DNA of 64,000 bases from Anastatus disparis (taxonomy: Eukaryota; Arthropoda; Insecta; Hymenoptera; Eupelmidae), in the NCBI GenBank assembly GCA_017163975.1, contig JAFFSR010000220.1:16076001-16140000 (forward strand), given 5' to 3'. Shown here in pieces: positions 53,601 through 62,600 of the stretch (position 1 is its first letter; each line of letters starts with the position of its first letter). A program made the position numbers and the translations under genes. The notes beneath the pieces are model-generated. The model searched no databases and had not been told where the DNA came from. It saw only the letters and a program-made list of their open reading frames with translations.

Positions 53601-56600
53601 ATACCAGAAGACCTCGTTGTACCAAAGTGAATTCGGAATGGGTTATAAAAGATTCTTTTTTTCTTCCACCGCGAAACTTCTTGATTAACCTCAATTTTTT
53701 AATTATATTTAATTAAAACACTAAAATACTTTGCTGTTTTGAAAATATCCTCACTTGTAAAGTACGAATGTATAACCTACGTGGGTGTAATATCGCAATG
53801 CCATTGTACTTTCTCTTATGAAATTGTAAAATAAACTTGAAATAATTGATTGTTATTGCAATAACTGTAAAAATTGTCACGTATGTTACAAAGCTGTACA
53901 TCAAAATTTTTGAAAATACAGTCGAGAAAGTTTGTCCAATTGATTTACATTGTTTATGCAAGTTGCTTTTCATCCATGGCTATTTTAACAATCGTTCTTC
54001 TTTATGTGCAAATTACAACTGAAAATAAACGTCAAATTTATCGGCCTATTAGTTTCTTCGCAGAAGATATTCATACTTTGTTTGCTTCTGATATTTTATG
54101 TTACGACAGTAAAATATGTATCTTTATGCTTCGTTAGCAGGATTATTTTGTTAAACTTGATACTGATTTATTCCTGTTTTCACATAACTCATGCATATTT
54201 CTCATTAGTCTTTCTTGAATAAACACTACATTTTGCACATTTATTTGGAAAAATAACAGTTACCATTGAAAGTGATCCATATTAACTTTAAACATCTTCA
54301 ACAAAACGTTATAGTAATCGAATCAATAAGACTTAGGGATATTCTTAATCCGAGGGAAGAAAAGTTTCTACTTAATATAAAGATAACCGTATTAGCCTCA
54401 TTTCGACACGTGTTTTCTTGTACTGTTGTGACTGTGACCTTATGGATTATCTTATAGCGAATAATCTTGTCTTTATACGTTATAGTCCCTTTTTATCTAT
54501 CCAATTTGTCGAAGTTGATAATGATATTAAAAGTTTATTTATTCTACTTTTTATCTTGTTATGGACAGTACTTGGATAATGTGATATATCGAAAATGAAT
54601 GATAATTTTTCTTTTGAAATGAAAAGTTTTATGATCTTTATTACAATTATTTATGATGTAATAAGTCTCATAGTCTTATTATAATGATAAGTTTTTTTCC
54701 AATGATTTTCTGGAATTTTTCAATAGATTAATTAAAGCTTATAAAAGAAACATAATTAAAGTATCCCACTGATTATCTATATTAAAACAGAATTGCGCAA
54801 AATTTTCACAATTACAATGTTTAATTATAAAACAATGCCAAGCGCCATTCAAAAGATTTATCTATCCCGTTTCTAAAGGGGGTAAAGGAATTTATAGGGG
54901 TATGAATGGAGATAAGCCATCAATCGATGCCCGACGAAGGTCGGAAACGCCTAAGCTTCTTATCATTGCAGCACATATCATTTTAGTTGTATGCGAGAGC
55001 AATGCTTAACTGGTCTACCCATTTATCGCTGGTATGCCACCGACCATAAACTCTGTGTCGTGAGATAAATATTATTAATGTGAAATTCCGAGAAAATATT
55101 AATTAACTGAATCATTATGAAGTTAGATAGTTAAGCATTGTTGGAATAAAACTTAAATTTTTAAAATTAATAGTATTATGTTTTTTAATAAATAAAAATT
55201 AATTATCTATGATTTATTTTTATGTTTGCAGATCATACGAAAAACACTATCATGGGTTGTATTTATCGGGATCCTGTGTTGTGTTAAAGCCGAGAACGAG
55301 AGATGGTCTCGTCAAATATCAAATAGCGAATGGATCCCGTTAACGAATCCTCGTAACAATCAAAGGAATCAAAATTCCGTACCGACAACGGCAATAGTAC
55401 CACCACCAGCGGCAGCTGGTGTACAAGCTGATAGTAATGCCGAGGGCTCTGCACAAGTCGGCGCTATATCATTGCCGCCTGCTTTACAACAGAGATATCA
55501 AGAGCAACTTTTGCAATTGCAAAAGACTCAAGAGAGTATCCAAAGACTTTTATTGCTGCAGCAACAATTGAAACAACAGCAACACGTTTTAGAGGTGAGT
55601 TTTATTGTTTTTAGAAAATTATTTTTTAAATATAATTTTACGAAGCAAATAATATTATATGAATTATAATTTCATTAGAACTTGTAAATTACATTAATTA
55701 TATATGTATTTAAAGAAAAATTAAATAACTATAAATAAATTATTAAATTATTAATTTGAAAAAATTTGAATTACAATAATACTCTAGTCTCTTTTTTTAA
55801 AAATAAAAAAGAATATTTTAACTGTTTATTATATATTAAGTAAAATACTTTTATTGTTCTTTTTTCAAATATTTTAATTTATTTGATTATTTCGTTAGTT
55901 TGAAAGTAAATATTTATAGAATTAATAAATTTTATTTCTAAAAAAATCTAACATTTAACAAATAGTTGATAAAAATAATAAAATTATTGTAACAATAAAA
56001 TAAAATAATAAAATTAGTCCCAAGCCTATCAACCAAATGGCTTTGCAAGTAGCGAGGATGAAAAGCAAGCTCTTCACCAAAGCACGATCGTAAATCTTCA
56101 AACCCTGCCCGAATTAGCTCCAGAAGTTCTTGTACCACCAGTACCATCCTCAGAGGCGTTACCGCCAGTCTTTCAAGCACAAGATTTTCGCTCGTCCGCC
56201 GAACTAAAACACAATCAACGAGGTCAGCATGTAGCTGCAAATACACCGACAAGTTCTGAACAAGATTTTCTACGGACTCACTCGGATGAATCGATACGCG
56301 GCACGAGTAGTCAAGAGAGCGACGAGAAGAATTACCGCTCAAGGCAGAAGAGTCGTTATGAGACGGCACAGAGGCATAAAGAAGAGCCGTCTCATGTGAA
56401 TTTCGTGACTCCATCTTCAAGCTCTGTTCAGAATAGCGACGAGCAGGAAGAGGTAATTTATTATATTCTTTTTTTTTGCCAATGAGCTAACTTTTCTTTT
56501 TTAAAAAGCTTTAGTAAACTTTTTATCCTTAAAAGTAACAATAAAAGTTTCTTCATTACGTTTTAAAAATTCATCATTTATAATGCTTGTACATTATTTA

Positions 56601-59600
56601 TAAAAAAAAGTAATATACATTTGCTCATTGCCATTTTTCATTTTGTAATTTATATGTTGTTTTAACAAGAGTTAAAATACTTAATAGACGTTCTATAAAA
56701 AATAAAATAATTTTAAATCTAACCAAATTATTAATATTATTATTTAAATCAAATATTTTAGGTAATTTTATAATCCTAAATAATTTTTATTTATTGAAAT
56801 AAAATTGCACAATCGAGACCTATTTAGTTTTTAAATAATAATCTAATAGAACAAATCATAACAAAGTATGTTTATAATAATATTGCGCATGGATCACGTA
56901 ACAATTTGTAAATATTATTTTGATTTATCGTTTTTGTAGATTCAATTAGTTTATGTACCAGCTGAAACATTGGCACAACGTGGTCAGGGTAAAATTCATA
57001 GACCCCAATCTAGAAAGCATCCGAATCGACATCATCCGCATCTTGCGGATAGTGCTTCTACTACCATACCATCTCACGATGCTTACGCTCGTGAAATTCT
57101 TCATCAATTACAAAGGCAACACGAAGAAAAAAATAAATTTTTGGAAGCCGAACGTCAAAAAGAAATTGCTAGATTACAATTGGAAGAAAAAGAACTTCAA
57201 AGACAAGCGCAAATACATCAAGCTATGGTAAGAAAAGAACAGGAATTAATGAGACAACGAGAAGCCGAAAAGAAAAGAAAAGAATTGGCTAAGATTGAAG
57301 AAACTTCGCGTCAACGTGAATTGATTAGAATACAAGAAATGAGAGAAAGAGAACGACAAAACGAGCAAAGATTAGCTGAATTAAAAGCCAAAGAAGAGGA
57401 AGAAAGGCGAAAAGAACTTGAAAGATTTTCTTCGTATGAAAAGGATAGTAAAGAAATAAAAAGGCAAAAAGAATACGAGCAAAACAAACATCAAGAAACA
57501 AGATTAAAACCAGAAACAACATATGCTCAGGGTCACACTGAATATCAAACTCAATACGAAGTTGATCAACCTAATGCTCAACCATTAGTTCAAGAACAAC
57601 AAATTCATCATCAGCATTTGACAGAAATTACAAATAAAGCTATAAAGAATTCAAGACCAAGAAGCAAGCCCCGTAGTAAATTACATCATTATCAACACCA
57701 GCCCTCGGAAGAATATCACGAAGATGTAGAGAATCAATCTACAACCCCATCACCCAATCAACCTCCACTTTCTGTCTACATGGGTACAATTTCACCTGAT
57801 CAACATCGCATTCAATTATCCGATGTATTGAAAACATTAAAAAGTGCTAGAACAATAGCTGTACTTGATAGTTTTGGACCAGATACTCCTAGAGTTTTTG
57901 TTGGACCTAGAAATCTAGATCCTCCACCAAATTTTGCTAAATTTGATTTACCTTATTTATCATCAATTGAAAATAATAGAGTTGAAAGAAAAGTCGATAA
58001 ATTGCCATTCTTTGTGGCACCATTGAGCTTTGATCCACCACCAGGATACTCTAAAATACCGTTCCCTGCTCCTCATATTGGTTCAGTAGTAATCAATTCT
58101 TTAGAAAATGTTGAAATTAAACCAGTTGATAATTTCAATCCAAATCCAACACCTTTGATAGAACCAAATTCTTACTTTGTAAGTAACCAGCCATTGCCGG
58201 CATATGATGTTAGTACACCTCAAGTAAGCTATTCTCATGAGTCTAGTACACCAAGATACGAAGTATCGACCTTGCCTCCTAGTCAATCAAGTACCAAATG
58301 GAAATTTAGGGAATTTTATGAAAAACCTTCAACAGAAATACCCGCGGCTGTAACAGCAGCTTCTTATCATGAAGAACGAACTCCAACAAGCAAATTTGAA
58401 CGACCATCCAAGAACAGGAATTATTATAATCCGAATGAAGTGTCTACGACTCCTAATTATTACAGTCCAAAAACAGTTTCAGCATTTTCTTTTGAACAAT
58501 CTGTACCTCAGTCAACGCCATCATATCATGAAGAGCCAGCAAGACATCATCATAATGTAGAACCTCATCTTATAAACCAAAATGCTGAAAATTATCATCA
58601 AAATGTCAATCGTTATCCTGAACAAGAAACACATCAACAGACAAGTCAGCGATACCCAGTAGATCCAACTGGACATACTATAACTAATACATACTTTGTG
58701 AACCAATCTCCAAATTACGAAGATCATACTCAATATAGTCTTCCTGCTGAGTTGCCAGCAATTTCACCACAACTTCCTGGATTAGTTAACGCATTGGTAG
58801 AAAAATCAGAAGCATCGAGCTCTGCAGTACCGTCAACAACTACACCAGTAATAACGACTACGACTACTACGACAACGACCGAAGCTCCAACAACTACTTA
58901 TAGAACTCGCTCAAGACAAAGGTAATTATAATATTAAATTAAGTAATGTCTCGTCTATAAAATTACAATAAATTTCAATAATTTATATTTTATTGCTTCT
59001 ATTATTCTAAAAAAATTTGTAATTAAATTAACAGGGGTAGAGTAACTGCTGTTAAAGGACCAGATAGAGCAACTACTTTGTCATCATCGTCAAGAGGAAA
59101 TTCGGAAAGAACGAGACGACCAGTCAATAGGTCTAGATCAAAATATACGACCACCACTGAAGATTATAATGACTCTTCTTACGACCCAACGAGAAGGAGC
59201 TCAATTACGACTTCGAGATATGATCAAGATTCACGAAGACCAGTAAATCATAATTATAAGCCCAGAGATGAAGATACTAAAGAATCTATACAGTCACAGG
59301 TTCGTAGAATAAAAAAAATTAATATATTTATTAAAAATAATTAACTTTTAAAAAAATCTTTGTTCATTAAAGTAAAAAATTTAAACTACTATAATTTTTA
59401 AAAGAAATTTAGTACGGAGATGTTAACAAATCGAAGCACGTCTATAATCATCTCGTTTACTAAGATTTTCCCCACGTGTACGTTTCAGATCGTTGATTCA
59501 AATGTCTCTAGTGAGCAAGGTCAGCGTGGGAACGCCTACGAGAATGTACCATTAATCGATACGGCATCGCCGTCCGCCCCAAGTAATGCTGCTAATTCTG

Positions 59601-62600
59601 GTAGTCATCAGTCTGCCGGTACACCCACGGCTAATTTAAATATACCCGTCTATCAACAAGACGATTATTCAGCCTCTACTATTTCATCCACCGATGATTA
59701 TTCATCGCATAGAAATAGTGCTATTTCCGATTCTCTTTTACCTTTAACTGGTTTAGATTATATAAGGAAATCGACAAATCCTCCAAACCATCATCAAACT
59801 TCTCCAAGTTATGAGCATCAACAGCAACAAACTGGAATTGATGAGACACCTGTTAATGGTTTCAATTATAGAACACACGAGGCTAATCCAACCACCAGAG
59901 ATTTCCCGTATTATAAACCTGGAAAGACCGAGAGTGTTTTATTCGAACCGATCATCACAACTGCATCACCAAATGTACAGAGATCTGAACTTCAAGACTA
60001 TTCACCAGTTTATCATCCGGTATCATCTCAGCAAGGTCAGTTCGAAAAGAATGAAACTCCCAGACCTATATACCGTGAATCTACAGCTTCTAATAGTGAA
60101 GAGGAACAGCCGATCTTCTTACCCATTTCTAACGATAAGCAAGAAGAGTATGCCTACCAGACAACCGTGACTGAAGTACTTCCTGAGGTAAGATTTATTA
60201 TCTCTTTTACAATGCTTGCACATATTTCTATAGTGTATTAATTATAGTTAGTAGTTAATTCATTGCGTTAGAATGTAAGTTCAACTCTAATGATAATTGT
60301 TGTTTAATTAAATAAGTCTAAGTGTTTTTATTATTTTTCTTAAATGATCACAATTTTTCTAAGTCAAATATTTAATATAAAAATAGGTACTAACAATAAT
60401 AAACTATTACAGTATTATCAATTAAAAATAATTCCTAAATGTAATTTTATATTTCAAATTAACTACAATGATTAATAAAATAATATATTTTATTCCTTTC
60501 ACGTAATATAATTTATTAACAAAGTAACAATATTGGCTAATGAATAAAGTTGAAAGATGAAACGAAGCGTTTTTTTAACAATTTAGTACAGTGAATGACT
60601 TTTTGAGTAAATGAAGTTACTTAAAATTTTAAACTAAAATCAGTTCAGAATAAAAAAATAAAATAATAGTTTGATTTTCTTTCATATTATTAATATATAT
60701 TAATAAATTTAAATAACAATTCTATAATTAATTAATTTTTATAATAAAATGTTTTTATACATTAAATAAATTGAAAGTAAATTTCTTTCGTAAAAATTAT
60801 TGAATAAAAACTGCTCAATCGATGTTTAAAGAAGTACATTTATATTTTTATTAAATTTTCTATTGATTGGGCTTGAACTTTAAGAGTAAATTTTGAGCAT
60901 AGAGAGTAACGCCCACCCTTAATCAATACCCTATTCAGAGAAATGCATATTTGAATGTAAGAGATTCCAAGCTGTACCTTATATATACCAAAGATGCTGC
61001 AACAAAATTTAGGAGTCAGTAAATTAAAGGCTCATCAGCAATTGAACGAATAAACTTTGGGAAAATTTTCCCAGAACTTTTCCAGTTAATCAAGCTTTTA
61101 TCTTAATTAATTTTCGCGTCACATTAAATTTTCTGCCATTAATTATATATTTATATAGACGGAAAAATATATATCTTACTTGTTAAAGGGTTACAAAACT
61201 TTCAGCAAAGGCTATCGCGTGTTTTAAAGCTTGAGAACTGAAGGAGAGAAAGTCAAGGTTGTATTTCTCGATTACCTATCTTTATCAAAATGAGAGATCC
61301 TTGAAGTTTATTGTACCACGCATAAGCTTATGCGCTGAGCTCTTTGAAATTGAAGGGAGATTCTATTTCAAGTTTTATTTAACACTATATATTTTAATGC
61401 GACCAATTTCACATCGGGTCAATGCTTTTTAGATTATTTTAATATTCGTAATGTTATGCAAAAAAGTTTGTTAAAATAATGTAGGACTTATCTAGAAATC
61501 AGAAAAAATAAATTAAAAACTACTCGTACTTATTCATAATTAAACTTCAAAGCAACTTTCTCTATTGACTAATCAGGTTTTTCAATGTATAATAAGGAAA
61601 CAACATACTATTTACATAAGCTACAGTATGTTTTTAATTAGGATTAATTATTCAGTACTTAGTTGGTAAATAAATACATTTTAATAAAATATAAATCAAT
61701 CAAAATTAAAATTTGATATTTTACAAATTATCAGTTATAAATTATAATTATATACAAACATAATTAGGATTTCGTCATAAATTATATTTATTCTTAAGGT
61801 AAATTTTTGTTTAATAAAAAAAAATACAATCAAAGAATACATTTGTATATTTAAATCGCTATAAAAATAAGAAATAGCTCTGGTAGAAATTTACTCTAGA
61901 TCTGTCTAGATCTGTCTAGTTTTGTATGTTAAATAATCGAGGCCTCGGTAAAACTAGACAAATTTTCTACCAGGGAGATTCAATAATAATTTCAGTTTTA
62001 AAAAATTTGAAAAATTATCAAATTATTTTTGATAAAAAGTCATGAATAAATTTACTCAAAAATTAGGTAAACTAATATTAAAAAATATATACTTTGATCA
62101 TTTTAATAAATAATTTACTCCAACATGTAATACCTAAAATTTACGATTATATCGATACGGTGGAAACTTAAACTTATTTAAAATCACATGAAAAAAAAAA
62201 TTTTTTAGATAACTACTCCAACAACAACAACTACAACAACAACGACAACAGAAGCTCCAGTAATAATCCGTCAACGTGTACGTACTCGTCTTAGCGGCCG
62301 TCCTAATCATCAAGATGCAGCAATTCAAACGCGTCCACGTGGTTCACAAGATGAATATGTACGTTTCAGTGCTGTCAATCAAGAATCAAAAACAAACTCA
62401 AGACGTACGCGACCAAGTAGAACGCGTCAAAATTCGCCAATTCAAACCGACGGACAAGAGTACGTGAGAATACAATCGGCACCAGGTCAACAACGTAGAA
62501 ATCCATCGTCTACTAGCACAACTACAAGAACAACCGAAGAACAGCAACAACAGCAGCAGCAGCATGTAGAGGAAGGTGATTACGGCTTCATAAGAACACC

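Larger units (their letters stand above)
23651..55231 (+). other. Intron 1, 31.6 kb
   Basis: Donor GTAAGT at 23651 and acceptor TTTTTATGTTTGCAG ending at 55231; phase 0, directly after the start codon. It is AT-rich throughout with many homopolymer and pyrimidine tracts. It contains SINE copies at 33832-34039 (minus) and 36571-36779 (plus), a (CT)n run at 42587-42611, a (TA)n run at 46889-46904, a hairpin at 26369-26417 and a less AT-rich inverted-repeat segment at about 54840-55142. The longest open frames (for example 45278-45697 + and 35802-36125 -) look like chance. The pairing of this donor with that acceptor is inferred from frame and signal-peptide logic, so other exons or start sites inside the intron cannot be ruled out. 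Confidence 0.6.

Noticed and set aside
55938..56420. 160-codon antisense open frame
   Set aside because: It lies over exon 3, whose plus-strand frame is open, flanked by splice sites in the right phase and similar in composition to the neighbouring exons.
57325..57522. Antisense Phe/Leu-rich frame with membrane-like segments
   Set aside because: It is the complement of the Glu/Lys/Arg helix of exon 4; GAA/AAA codons read backwards give TTC/TTT.
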